DNA from: Harmothoe impar
Lineage: Eukaryota; Annelida; Polychaeta; Phyllodocida; Polynoidae
DNA: 64,000 bases
Assembly: GCA_947462335.1 (NCBI GenBank)
Contig: OX381707.1
Span: 33,035,618-33,099,617 of the forward strand
Reading direction: 5' to 3'
Within the stretch, counting starts at the first letter, position 1. Each line of letters opens with the position of its first letter. The notes under the pieces are model-generated. The model was given only the letters and a program-made list of their open reading frames with translations, was not told the origin of the DNA and made no database searches. The position numbers were made by a program, and so were the translations under genes. This document shows positions 24,801 to 36,870 of the stretch, in pieces.

Positions 24801-26100
24801 ATTACCGACTGTCAGAAGGCGACCCACAACGACTACATGGGTGTGCCAGCACTCTCCCCGATGTTTGCCGCTGGCAAATTGCAAATTGAAACACGTGAGA
24901 GTGAGGCGTGAGGTGTTTTGGCCCTTGTTGATTAGGCTGAAGTGGAGGCGTGTTAAGATATGTACGCAAGCCATTAGTTGTACTGCTGATGTTGGTGACT
25001 ATTGGGGGATATGAATGGGTCAGTTGGGGAGCCATTCAATGGGTAATGATAGTGTGTTAGGGAGGGTATTGGGTATACTAAAGATTTATGTTTATATACA
25101 TCTTCTCTATCCCTGGGGACGTTGCACTTGTATGACTTGTGTATTCTACATAGTGGCTCCAAATAGCTGTGAATATCATGTTTGATCATGCTAATGCATT
25201 AAAAGAATGACTGATACAGCATATAACAAAGGTATATAATATTTTTGATATAATCCTAGTATATAATAATATTGTTATTTCTTGAGAATGGAAACGAGTG
25301 CAAATTATTTATCACTGGGGAATGGACGCCCGGCTATGATGACTACGGACAATACAATACAGCACCGCAAAAAGAAGCGTAGCAAGGGTTAGGTACATAA
25401 GGAGGATTTCCTCAAGTAGTAACTACTTAACAAGGGGTGGGGAGGGGGGGGGGGGACTTGAAAATTGGCTGGCCCCCATTCCCCCTCCAAAATAAGATAA
25501 AGAAAAAGAAAATTACCATTGTCAAATGATGACTCCCTCATTAGGTGCCGAATTATGATGGGATTCTTATCAGTAGCAGCTTTTTACCAAGAAGCCGTAA
25601 CTGACCAATTAAAATCTTGGTTGCTTTTCGTCTGAGTCAATTAAAAGATAACTTCCTTTCAACTTTCAAAAGCCAATTGAAACTCACTGAATCGAAAGCG
25701 GACATTGGCTTACACCCAACGAAAGTGTTGCTGTGTATGGTTACAGAAGCTATGCCACTGTTGAACATGTTAATACAATAAAATTCTGATCTTGACCTTC
25801 CTATCTGACACCTTATAAAATATACAAGGAAGCACTTTCAGTTATGGGAAATGGGGGTCATGGGGTTTAGCGTTTCAGAATGACACTTTGGTAGATTAAA
25901 AACTCGATGAAATCACATTACCAAGAATCAACCGAAGAAGGAACAAGAAGACAATACACAATACCGATACAGTGACTAAAACCCTCCGGTAAATGAGATA
26001 GTAGGCAGAGAATACGATCTAGATAAGTGATTGGCCTAGCTATGTTATCGTATACCAATGTATTGTCCTGGATAGTGGGTTGCCTTACAAAGATAATTAT
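21872..26100. other. No recognisable gene
   Basis: This is AT-rich DNA with short frames. A purine-rich tract lies at 22040-22100 and a poly-G tract at 25441-25456. One possible decayed palindromic-family copy lies near 23395-23480. The frames at 23426-23692 (minus) and 24715-25014 (plus) have no domain. Confidence 0.5.
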
Positions 26101-26105
26101 ATCAA

Positions 26106-26233
26106 TTGACCTAGATAGAGAACTGACCACGGTGTAGGTGACCAGGATACGTTTTTGACCTAGATATATGGTTGACCTAGAAACATAGGTGACCTAGATA
26201 TGTAGTTGACCTAGATACGTAATTCACTTAGAT
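26106..26233. repeat. 17-bp tandem repeat carrying TGACCT
   Basis: Four contiguous units of about 17 bp, each starting TGACCTAGA, occupy roughly 26155-26222. Related words lie just upstream (TGACCTAGATAG near 26107, TGACC near 26124 and GTGACC near 26138). TGACCT is the complement of AGGTCA, the nuclear-receptor half-site, placed here in direct repeat at 17-bp intervals. That spacing is longer than standard DR1-DR5 elements, so this may simply be a minisatellite. Confidence 0.65.
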
Positions 26234-26914
26234 GAGTAGCTCAGGGCAGGGATTGGGTAGCTAATACCAAGAGCTGCTCTTGTCCCCAACCTCACCTCGG
26301 TAAAGGTCACCATGGCAACATACAGTAACAGTATAGGTGTGGCTCAATGGTGCATCGTTATATAGCTATCTCAGTGAATTTTCAGTCGCTACTTTTCCCT
26401 CCGGGAAAAAACAGAATATATAATAGGAAGAACATTTGCTTCATGGAAACAAGATTTGAAACAGAAATTATTTGCCTCTTCGGAGATTGTTTTCTATTGA
26501 GTTTCGCTGAGATGTAGTTTATTAGGTAACAACCACATGGGTTTAAATCTATTAATCCATCCTTTAGCGACAAACCCTTTACACTTACTGCTATAATGCA
26601 GGTATTGTCAAGGGTGGGTGTAATATGTAAATAGTGTATTTTACTATCAGAACTCTAGTATAGGAAGACTTAGTGATTGAGCCGCCGCACCTATCCAAAG
26701 TCACAAAAATAGATTTTTATCTTCTTCACAATTTACAACTTTTTTTTCTCTCTATAATGTGATTGTAATGCTTTTTGCTGACATAAATGGATATTGCAGG
26801 ACATCCCCTAATATCTACCAGAAATACACTCTGACAGAATGTGTCACTGCTTGCACCCAATCACCCTGCCCAGAATAAGGTTGTGACTTTCAGGAAACCA
26901 GCGAAGTGCTTGAT

Positions 26915-27125
26915 CACTGGTCACGTGTGTTGATGTCCATGGTTCCCCATCCTCTCCCCAGGGGAGAGCAAGCGTAGTCAGTGACAGCAGCAGGTGTCAT
27001 ACTGTCAACTAAGCTGTCACTGCTAGTGTCACAAACAGCAGTCAGCTGTCTGCTGATTGGCTGAGAAGCCTGTCACGTGCTCAGTATTGTCAGAGAAAAT
27101 CTCCTAAAACAGTCCATGACTGTCA
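26915..27125. promoter_or_regulatory. Cluster of five TGACAG sites with two GTCACGTG E-boxes
   Basis: TGACAG or its complement CTGTCA, the TALE homeodomain (Meis/Prep/TGIF) consensus, occurs at 26982, 27002, 27014, 27070 and 27120. GTCACGTG, a bHLH-Zip E-box, lies at 26920 and 27072, the second overlapping a TGACAG site. CAGCTG and an inverted CCAAT box (27056) are interspersed. The density suggests a regulatory element; no flanking gene is identified. Confidence 0.4.
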
Positions 27126-28799
27126 CTAAGGCATGTAGGGTGTCTGGCGATGTGTGGAATAAATATTATTGACCTCTTCATCAGCTTATCGCGAAGTAGT
27201 CCTGACTAAGACATGTTGTTTTAGCCTGTATCTATGAGATGCCCGGGTCTCAAAATAACAATTGGATATATGCAGGGGATATCGGGCCACTGAAATAGAT
27301 AATTATATTTAAGTTTCTAAGAACTGTTGGTAGGGATAGAGTTGTATTGACTCTAATAAGCGCATGTCTCAAATTCATACCTGATGCTTTTGGAATACAC
27401 CTTGAATGATGAGTACAGGTTTTACGAAGGTTTCATCATTCATTTCATTTATGTATATGAATTGCCCACTGAGATATGAGATTTTAATCGATGACGAGCA
27501 ATCATTGAATTATGATTATGTAAATAGGCATTCAAATCCAACTGATAGCGGGTAGATTGTCACTCTTAATTTTATTTTGACAGCATCAATTAATGGCTTA
27601 TGGCTTATCACTTAGGACAAGTAACCTAAGCCTATGTAATATTCATATCCCTTCCCCCTCCCCCCACCATTATGTATGCATTGGGAATTACCCATGTTGC
27701 CTTCCGGTCAGACGGGTGTGTCAGGTGCTTTATATTCACCGATTATCACTCACTGTAAGCATCCCCAGCTATAGGCGGTATTCATCAATACACACAATGG
27801 CCTCAACACCTGGTGGTGGTGCATAGACAACACCCCTATTAGTGCTCTATGACCAAGTACAGAGCCTACAATTAGGCCAGGTACAAACACTGTGTGGTTC
27901 TGGTTCAGCCCAAAAGACACGGGTTTTAACCCCTAAATTCTACACAGCGGCATGGCCTTTTCTTAAAATCACTATGTGCTGTTGGTCTTTCAACAACAGG
28001 AGGAGCAAAGATTTCGTTACAAACAACATGGCCTCTCAAAAACAGCAGGGAACATGCCCCCCCCCCCCAAAAAAAAGAGAAGATGATACCTAGAGCCCCC
28101 CCCCCCCCCAAAGCTAAAAATATGTATTCTATCCAAATCTATGAATAGTGCAAAGCACCCGATTACTTCAAATCTGAGCCTGATGAAGGCATTTTCTTGG
28201 CCTTGGGTCTGAAACTCATGCATAGAGCACTCAGTATAGCATCAGTATGCAGGCCTACATGAGGTAGGATGCTGGGTCGGCAGGTGTGCCTAATGAGTCT
28301 GATCACTAGGCTCTGATAGAGACTGATAGGTGCTGGTAAGCCTAATTAGACCCTACTGCTTATCTATTCAAACTGGCAAGGAGGTGTGTAGATTAGACTT
28401 GCCATGTTCTGCAGAGATAACCAGAGAAGAAGCTGGCGGTGTCTATACTCTCCTTCAAACATTCAGTCAGACAATAATAGACTAAAGGTTTAGGCTTTCA
28501 TAGGCTAAGTATTCTTTGAGTAGTTATTAATCATCTTTACTATTTTATACCAAAGGGGTATCCTTTCATACTTCACTTTTCTTCCCAAGTTTTACTTTAG
28601 ATATCATACATTCTGGGCTTAGGCCACTTTTCTCATGTCTTATCAATCCAACGGGCTTGGCCCACACCCCTACACTCAGTGGGATTTGAGCTTTTTGTTG
28701 CTTGTTCAGTCATGTATTTTTGTCGTTATGTGCACACCATCTATTGTCCCACCAGAAGACTGGACCTTCATTTTCCCAATCCCTCCCCCCCTTGGACAG
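27126..28799. other. Noncoding stretch with two poly-C tracts
   Basis: Poly-C runs lie at 28057-28068 (followed by poly-A) and 28096-28109. Frames through them are homopolymer products. I see no gene or RNA structure. Confidence 0.5.
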
Positions 28800-29158
28800 C
28801 ATTGGCGGATCCAGGGGGGGGGCGACAGGCCTTGCCCCCCTCCCCCCCAAAAAAAAAGAAAAAGAGGAGAAAAGAAAGAAGAAGAAAAGAGGGAAAGAGA
28901 TAAAGAGATAAAGAGATTGTGGAGTATAATTCATAGGGCCTGACTGAGGGCCCCTGATTTGGATGAGGGGGTGGTGTCCTAAAATGCGTGAGAATGCACC
29001 ATTTCAAGGCTAGATCAACAACATTTTCTGGGGGGGGGGGGCATGCCCCCATACCCCCTTAATACAGCTGATGCGCTTTGTGCGTGGGAAACAGATAGTC
29101 ACTCTAGGTTGGCCAGATTTGGCCCCCCCCCCTCCAGACAATCCTGGATCCGCCACTG
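28800..29158. mobile_element. Short DNA transposon with TGGCGGATCCAGG termini
   Basis: The left end CATTGGCGGATCCAGG and the right end CCTGGATCCGCCACTG are inverted repeats matching at 15 of 16 positions. They enclose 359 bp that begin with poly-G and end after a poly-C run, and include a C/A-rich then purine-rich interior. No transposase frame is present and I could not find a clear target-site duplication, so the superfamily is left open. Confidence 0.75.
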
Positions 29159-31780
29159 GGCAGATCTATACATACAGTGTTACCTTAATGGCACAACTTC
29201 AAAATTCTACAACATCAATAACCCTGCTTCTCCATCTCGTCACTTCTTGTAGTCCCTTACATCACTCCAAATCCATCTGCAGTCGTTCCAAGTTACTTTG
29301 ACATTAATTTTAAGATTATGGCATAGCCTATAAATTGCATTGTGTGCCTGCCTAACTTTAGGTTGGGTTTTAAAATCTCCAGAAAATCTCCCAAACCTTT
29401 AGGCTCTTCGTGATGCATCGACCCAGCGTCACTGATCTAATTGCCAGGGATATATTCGTGCATCATGTCAATAAAATGGCTTGGTTCACTGTGCGTTAGC
29501 ACATTTTTATACTGACCATTTGCCGTAGCCTTAGATAGTAAAGCATTCCAAGGAATTCATGCCCATACCCAGATATACACTATCAAATGACGCTTCTTCA
29601 TATTGTTGAAGCATAAAAGCCTGGTGTCAGGCACATGATACCCTCTTAATATCCATGTCTTCAGATCATCAAGTCATGGCAACACAACATATTAACTGCT
29701 ACAAATCCAGCTGCATGAGTCCAGGACAATTATTTGGTACAGGAGGAGGAACCAGCAATAGTAAGGGATGAAGGGTAGGCAGATGTAGCCAGACCTTATC
29801 GACATGGGCTGCTACTGGAGGAGTGGAGGACACAGGAGGAGGCAGGGGTGAGACAGGTGGACACATTGACCTGGGGAATCAATGCTGTGTGGAGGGAAGC
29901 AGGAGCTGAGGAGAAGGGCCCTTCTCCCTTCTAATTGCACATTATAGTCTATTGAGACTTATTATCTAAAACCCAAAAATGCTACAGTAATGCCCATAAT
30001 GTTTTCTCTCAGAAATTGAACTTTTAATGGCATTGTTGTAATAAGCTAATATTTCTCATGCAGTATTTTGATGCGATTTGGATTCAAAATCCAGCCCTAG
30101 CTATCCTATCCAAATGCTGATAATATTTAGGAACTTGAAATATATGTATATACTCCTTACTGTACGGTGTAGCCTAAACTTTATACATTGCTCACCCACA
30201 ACCTGGCCCACAGGACTCGAATAAGAATCTGATGCTGATACAGTACGACTGTGTTTGTATTGATAACCTGTTGAGTTGTTCCTATTCTGAGTTGCCCCAA
30301 TTCTCACTGAGCAGCTCACAGAATCAACCAGCGTCTTCCTCTCAGGTGGCTTCATTAGAGCCAGCCTCTGTCCAACTTAACATCCTTAGCCAGATCCCAA
30401 ACTCATTACCTGTAATTCAATTTTGACAAATTGACATTATAGTGAAGCCTGTGAGTCAGTAAGAATAAGATATTCATTATTGGATTTACTTAGCTCATAA
30501 GGAGGAAACCAGTCTGGTCCCAGGCCAGATGAAAAACATCATATTTAGCAACTAAAACTCCTCCTTGTAATAAATGTCATTGTAATTCTACCTTCTTATC
30601 TTTCTCAATAATTTTTTGTAAAGTGATTTGCAATGTTATTTCCCGATCCCATGGATGAACATTTGTAACATACACCTGATCGCACAGAGACTGTTAATGC
30701 AGTACATATATGTGTGTGATTCCTAACAATAACAGGTTATAAGGCCAAAGTGGTGTCCAACAGACAATTGCACCTTAACAAATCAGCAGAAAATTGCGTC
30801 ATCCATAAGGTCGCCTCGTTATTAGGTTACATCTCTTTGCTCATCTGAGAAAATTGCTCAATGGAGTGTGATATTTTAATGACATCCAGGGTGACTCAAT
30901 GTGTTACATGTACCTAATATGGATGTGGCACCTGTTGTATTTAGAAGTGTGGCGAGATTTTAGGTTAGAGTGTTCCCCACCTTGCAACCTAAGGACTAGA
31001 CTTACACATACATAATGTCTGCACATTAAATAGATTATCAAATGAAGCACTATTTTATTGTTTACATGTACAAATCATGCATGTATTCAAAGCCAATCTG
31101 CAAAGGCTGTAGATGTCAAATTTCCTAGTGAGTCACTTCTGCGAGAATATCCTCCCACTTCTCCGTCATAATCACAGCATCACCGCTCCACCTGTTGCCA
31201 TGGCGATTAGCCATGCTTTGGTTACCATAGCAACATCTCACAATCATATTAGGAAGCATGTGGGTAACTGGAGGTCTGAGATTGCTCCAACATTCCCTCC
31301 CCTCCTCACTACCTCCCTTAATATCCCTTCCATCCTCCACCACCTCCTCCTCAACGGCCTCCGTATTGCTTGCTTATGGGTACCCCCATTCACCTACCCT
31401 GCGCATGTGTTAACGGCGGGAACTGATTAGGAAGGTTGGGTGAATATCCTTATTGTACCTTGTTGCTGTTGCACTTTGGTGTCAATGTAGATTGGTGGGG
31501 CAGTGGGGTGAGTGATTGTTATACACTTTTACCTATATATGAGCGATATTGAGAGTGTAATTCCTTAGATCATTGCCCCTGTGTTCATTAACCATGATTA
31601 TATCGGAATTCACTTGTTCAATTCTACCTAGAATCTAAAAGGATTATGCCATTCTGGCCATGTATTTAAATCGCTTGTTTCTAACCACTTTTGTCCGTGT
31701 GTACCCAACCAAGCACATACTATTACATGACAATCGTGTGATTGAACAGTGCATGCAGCACATTAAAGTACAAAATAATG
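29159..31780. other. No recognisable gene
   Basis: The stretch holds a weak palindromic-family-like segment at about 29408-29515 (GTGATGCATCGACC, GTGCATCATG). Otherwise it has only short domain-free frames and no RNA gene. Confidence 0.45.
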
Positions 31781-31782
31781 TT

Positions 31783-31833
31783 CATGTTCAGCTCAACTTC
31801 ATCTTCAGCTCAACTTCATGTTCGGCTCAACTT
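31783..31833. repeat. Three-copy 17-bp tandem repeat
   Basis: Three adjacent units of the form CATSTTCRGCTCAACTT. They overlap an open frame at 31660-31860 that has no other support. Confidence 0.85.
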
Positions 31834-32106
31834 GATAATGAAAGACTAGACATTAGGTGAGAACGAATATGATAATATGGGATATTTTGACCATGTAGAC
31901 ATTACAGACCATACACTGTAGACGAGGTGCAAGTTTTCTGCTTAAACTAACCTAGAAACACAAATTCGGTATGAAAGGTCTCCCTTTCTTGTCACAGGGG
32001 TCATTCCAAAGGCAGTCGAGCAGCCTCTGCACTGCCTGTCTATATCTCTATCCATGCCTCTCACTCCTTGACTCTCCAAATTTGTGGTTTCTCCTCTACC
32101 TTTCCC

Positions 32107-32120
32107 TGTCTCTCTCTGTC

Positions 32121-32151
<31 letters not shown>

Positions 32152-32152
32152 A

Positions 32153-32201
<49 letters not shown>

Positions 32202-32253
32202 GTCTCTCTCTCTGTCTCTCTGTCTCTCTCTCTATCTATCTATCTATCTCTGT
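32107..32253. repeat. (TC)n/(TCTG)n microsatellite
   Basis: A compound pyrimidine repeat of TCTC, TCTG and, at its right end, TATC units. The 189-, 162- and 72-residue serine/leucine frames across it are repeat products. Confidence 0.97.
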
Positions 32254-33009
32254 GTGTCTATTTCGCCAATGGTACAACCGAGCTGATTCTCTCTCATTTA
32301 CTCCTTTCCCATTTACTCCTTTCTCATTTGGCCATTCTCTCCACAAACCCCGATCTAATTGTCCAACCTGCTCTCACTTCCCGACTGCTTTTTATATCTT
32401 ATTTCTCATTTTTCCTTTTCTTTCTATCAGCAGCAATTGCCAGTATTTGCTCAGTGTGCCAATTACTGTCCCTGCTAAGAGGAAATGTCGTTTTCTTATT
32501 GGCGTTAGTCCAAATAGAGCCTCCCTACTGTACAAGATAAGCATACCAAAAAAAGAAAGAAGAAAAAGGTAAAGAATGATTGCGTTCGATTAATATTGCA
32601 GATGGCAGAGTCTGAGGCCTGACTTTGAACAATTTGTCAACATGATGAATGATTCGTATTCTAGAAGTACACACATGTGATCTGCAATTCAATAATTTGG
32701 GGATTCTACAGACAAGATAGTCACCAACTAGTTTCGTATCCGCACCACCATATACATTTGGGATATATATAAGCAGAAAATATTGTTCAAAATGTCCTCG
32801 GAGTAGTCCATAAATATAGTTAGAGGACCTAAATATCGTCCTAATCGTGAGAAATTAGGTAGAGATTGCAAGTGGGTTTAGACATGGTATGAACATCATT
32901 ATTGGGAAGATATAAAGTGAGGTATACTTCAATACTTCAACAGTTTCGACACATCATGTACACCTCTGAGATATAAAGGGTTACGTACATTTCAATAGTA
33001 TTGACCTCT

Positions 33010-33120
33010 AGTTGTAATACACTCCCACCAGGTGTCCTTACATCAAATACTCTCAAACCAGGTGTTAGTTTGGTACACCCACTTCACACACTCTCAAAGC
33101 AGGTGTGTGTGTGTGTGTTA
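33010..33120. repeat. Degenerate CAGGTG-containing repeat ending in (GT)n
   Basis: Three loosely spaced units of ACTCTCAAACCAGGTGT-like sequence lie between 33022 and 33110, followed by a GT run at 33103-33118. Each holds the E-box CAGGTG. Decayed tandem duplication is the simplest reading. Confidence 0.5.
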
Positions 33121-34329
33121 ACACTACTTCATGAATTGACTGAATGACACGTACCCCACATGTGGACAGTGGTGAAAATACACTACATACCAATGTACCT
33201 ATCTGAATTATTTAAAAGGGAACTATATTCAATGACCAATAACCACTGCTCTTATTACTCCAATCTTTTTTTAAATTTCTGTACAGGATGCACGTACTAG
33301 GCCTGTGCGTGTCATGGGGTTCTCTTGCATATTTAAGTTTGTATTTATTCACTTTGCCCAAACTCCCTTGAAGCTTTACTACCTCTCTAGTAGGATCATG
33401 CCGACCAATGCCAGGAATCTCTTCATCTGCATAGATTCTCACCTTACCAAATAATGCAAACATCTCAATTCAAATGAAATATTGTGTTCATTTTGTTCTG
33501 ATTACTTAGGGTTATAGTAGACAATAGTCACACTGGGTTGACTGGTTGAATGATGAAGCGGCCCTCCCTCTGCCACATCCTATGACATAATATGTCATAT
33601 ATCTGCAGCCCCTGTCACACGACTCGACCCCCCCCCCCCCCGTCGCCCCTCCCATCCGAATATCCGATAGAGGCACACCCTAGGTCATGACATTGTCATG
33701 TGCCCGGCCCTCTAACTAGTGAGACTGAGAGAAGCAATGAGCTCACTATCAGGTTAACAAATTGTTCAGGTGGCTGACTGCTCTCAGTTGAGCTCCCTGT
33801 GCGGGTGGGACCCATCTAAAACAACATGGCCGACGCTTCATCTTGCTAATTGCAGCCAGTCTAGACTCTTCCTGAGTTACTGTCCATGCAGTGTACATGT
33901 GTCAGTGGAGCACTCAGATATAAAGATAGATCTGGTGAGATGTTGGTATTCCACAGAACAGTACTGTATGCACAGTTTACAATTAGCTAATTGAAGCGAT
34001 GTTGGGGGAAAAATCCATGCAAGCAATGCTGGACTTTCTTTTATAAAGAACAGCAATACCACTGCAGGTATTACAAGAGATTCTCGCAAAGCTGGACTTT
34101 CTCTCCGGAATCTGACAATGCTGGACTCTTCGAACTCGTTTTCAAATATCCAAGAGCCCTGCATCATAATATACTGGAAAGAGATTCCAGCGGTGCCAAA
34201 CTCTTTCAATATCAAATTGCTGGACCCTATAATGCAAGGAGTATTCCCCGCAGACTTGCCTGACTCTCGTTAAAATGTCTGAACCTGCAAAGAGTTTTTT
34301 CTTGGAGACATTCCTAGTGTTAAGGTGAC

Positions 34330-34468
34330 CCTCACCTTTTGTGATGTGTACACCAATCCAGCACAGATGTACGAAACCTATGGGGTCGGCATGATACCTG
34401 AATAAAGCATTCGGGAGCTACTTTCCAGCAATGCATTCATGCATTTTGCTCACAAAAGGGCATAGTGT
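34330..34468. repeat. Palindromic MITE-like family copy (34.4 kb)
   Basis: A decayed copy with GGTCGGCATGAT, GCAATGCATTCATGCA and a terminal GGGCATAGTG. It abuts the 94-bp TTTAA-bounded element on its right. Confidence 0.5.
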
Positions 34469-34469
34469 A

Positions 34470-34563
34470 TTTAAACCCGCAGATCCTACTGCACGTCCAG
34501 TAACAGTCAGAGTGCAGTCGGGACAGGTACTCAGCCCTATATATAGGGGCGCTGGGCCTTTAA
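34470..34563 (+). mobile_element. 94-bp TTTAA-bounded element, copy 1
   Basis: The segment is bounded by TTTAAACCC on the left and GGGCCTTTAA on the right. Apart from five substitutions it is the exact reverse complement of 54969-55063. It contains a TATA-rich palindrome, CCCTATATATAGGGG, about 20 bp from one end. It is too short to encode anything. The TTTAA borders suggest a TTAA-targeting MITE; a small TATA-driven RNA gene is a less likely alternative. Confidence 0.6.
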
Positions 34564-34825
34564 GCCCCATGTTGTCCTTAAAATTAATGGCCTAATACCT
34601 CATAATGGCACCCAGATTACGAGGTAACTAGACACCCTTGGGCGTTACCTAGCCATTACTACAACACTGTGTCAACATTTTATATACAACACAGGAAATC
34701 GACCCGTCGTCAGAAGGGAAGCTGCGAAATTGGATTTCAGGAAAACCTCATTTATTGCCTATATTGTGCTCCTGGAATCACCCACGTGTTATAGTAGTCT
34801 ACTAATTATCCTATACTTTGTGGCT

Positions 34826-34882
34826 GACCAGGCTGGTAGGTAGGCAGGTAGGTGGGCAGGTAGGTAGGTGGGTAGGTAGGGT
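34826..34882. repeat. (GGTA)n-like microsatellite
   Basis: Imperfect GGTAGGTAGGCAGGTAGGTGG units. The valine/glycine/arginine-rich frame through it is a repeat product. Confidence 0.85.
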
Positions 34883-35279
34883 GGTATTAGGCCAATTGGT
34901 GGTATTCACGCATGGACAGGTGTGGTACAGGTACCAGTACCTCCAGGGTATAACGTACACCAGCACAGCTAGTCCCCGGGAACAGGTGTGGTGGGAGGAA
35001 GCCTACCAGGGTACACCGACTAAACCTTTAAGGACAGCATAGGGATTTAATGCATTGTATATCATTTGATTGACATGATGCATGGGTACATAAAGACTTG
35101 AGGAATCACCTGTTTATTCAATATCCAATACTTCCACATATGATTGCATTCAATTAGTAAGATTTGTTCATGACTATGCGATAATCTTTAGAGGAGTAAT
35201 TTCCATTAGGGAAAATTAAGCTAATTGGCTGATTAGATAGCTTCAGTTTGTGCTTGTACTTTTATGTTTCCCTTCGGCC

Positions 35280-35483
35280 ATGGCATTTGAAAGATTCTTA
35301 ATGAATGAGGAAGACTACAGAAATGTCCTGTACTCAGAGCTTCACTATGCCGAAGTGCATACATGGGCTAAACAGCAGTCTATCAAAAGTTATTTCATCA
35401 AAAATAAATTTAAAAAAAACCTTCCCGAGTACAAAAACGAGTTGGAGTCACAACAAAGCTTGATCCACACACCTGGTGATTGA
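35280..35483 (+). CDS. Candidate small ORF or exon, 67 residues, unknown
   Basis: This frame starts with ATG in an excellent initiation context (GGCCATGG) and ends in TGA. The 67-residue product is rich in charged and aromatic residues (for example EEDYRN and YKNELESQQ) and looks globular or helical. There is no low-complexity run apart from one lysine cluster over an A-tract at about 35410. No domain or homologue is recognised. An in-frame GTG lies 30 nt upstream, and an in-frame TAG at 35238 closes the frame further up. No clear splice acceptor or donor pair is seen, so it would have to be a short intronless gene or part of an unseen transcript. It could be chance; the evidence is composition and start context only. 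Confidence 0.25.
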   Translation: MAFERFLMNEEDYRNVLYSELHYAEVHTWAKQQSIKSYFIKNKFKKNLPEYKNELESQQSLIHTPGD

Positions 35484-35640
35484 GGCCTTAACATATCCAG
35501 CCACTATCAGAGCTCCTAATTGTTAGCTACCGATGTTATCCACGCACCTGGGCTGAGATTTAGGTGCTGGTATCCCCTGCTGGTCGGCGGTCGGTGATCT
35601 AAATGATGTGTTATTGGTGGAGGCTCACACCCAGACTACT

Positions 35641-35875
35641 ATTAACCCTTCAAGCACATCATGATGCCTTAATGTTCCATGTTTAAGTTTTTGCCATGAT
35701 CCACCAATGCAGCGCCTGTGAATATTTTGCTAGAGCCACATTGGTAGATCATACCAACCTTGCTGGGTTGATATGGTCCTGTAAAATCGACATGAAGCAC
35801 TGATGAAAGCAGCAGGACCGAATCCTACAGGCAAAATAGCACCTAGAGCAATAAAGCACTCTGCTGCATTTAGAT
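35641..35875. repeat. Palindromic MITE-like family copy (35.7 kb)
   Basis: The copy begins AACCCTTCAAGCACATCATGATG and ends near AATAAAGCACTCTGCTGCATT, with family words in between. It is strongly decayed. Confidence 0.5.
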
Positions 35876-36673
35876 GGTTAGACTGGGAGCTAGTACACAG
35901 CACACAGTAAAAACATCCATTCTGTCACTCTGATGCCCCTGCCGCCATAAATAAGGAATAAAACCACAAATACAGGTGCCATGAGATAGCTGCCGATTCC
36001 ATCAATAAAATTGCTTCGAGAGTGGTTTGTCCAAAATAGCAATTTGCAGGGGGAAAAAAATTGTTCTAGTAAAACTTATGGTAAAATACTTCATGAAGGC
36101 CTGAGTAATCTGAGCATGTACCATTCAGACAATTAACATGGATTCAGCAAAAGGTGTATAATATGTGTTTTTCATGGACTATGCGTTTTGCGGCATAATC
36201 ATGTTGGATATTGAAAATCACAATAATTTTATTCATGTATCCCTATATTTATTCATGTATCGTGTTCAAGTAGGGGTTACCTTCTATGGTATTGGAAATG
36301 AGGTCGTGGACAAAGAAGTGCCACATAAAGAAAACCATATCAGGCTTATACAAGTTTCTCAGGGTAGAGATCCTGTGGTGAAGTACATTAGTTGAATTCA
36401 GCCACTGTGGAATTACTACGGGATCTAAATAACCACCCTCTGCCCCCCCCCCCAACCCCCACCCTCACCACACACATCCTTGGGTAATCTAACATACAAA
36501 CACAACCCACGAGCTATTTCACACTTAGTGTCCATATTTAACTCCCCATTGTAACAGTTTGATCGGTCTGAATGAACCTATGCAGTAACACAGATCCAAT
36601 ATACACAATACAGAATACCCTAGCCTTGCTGAGCTTGGACCTCGGCCCATTCTCCATACCCTACACCTATCTT

Positions 36674-36870
36674 TACCCTTTAGCATTAAGGGCTCCATAG
36701 TGCTTTACTGCACGCAATAGTGGGGAGTCTACTCGCCAGGGATAGTCATTTATGCATCATGGCGACCAGTCGGGAGTGTACTAATTCCATGTTGTCTGCA
36801 TGACGCTGGAATGCAGCACCGGTGATTGACTCGCCAGGGCTGCCTCCACCCATTAATGCAATATTAAAGG
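36674..36870. repeat. Palindromic MITE-like family copy (36.8 kb)
   Basis: The copy runs from ACCCTTTAGCATTAAGGGC to a terminal TTAAAGGGCAG. It holds TTTATGCATCATGGCGACC and ACTCGCCAGGGCTGC, the family core in both orientations. Confidence 0.65.

Noticed and set aside
28017..28223. Glycine-rich frame over poly-C runs
   Set aside because: It is a homopolymer translation product.
31971..32572. 189- and 162-residue serine/leucine-rich frames
   Set aside because: They are translations of the (TC)n microsatellite in two frames.
33991..34263. 90-residue plus-strand frame
   Set aside because: It is overlapped by a longer minus-strand frame and built partly on repeated GCTGGACT words; there is no start codon of good context.
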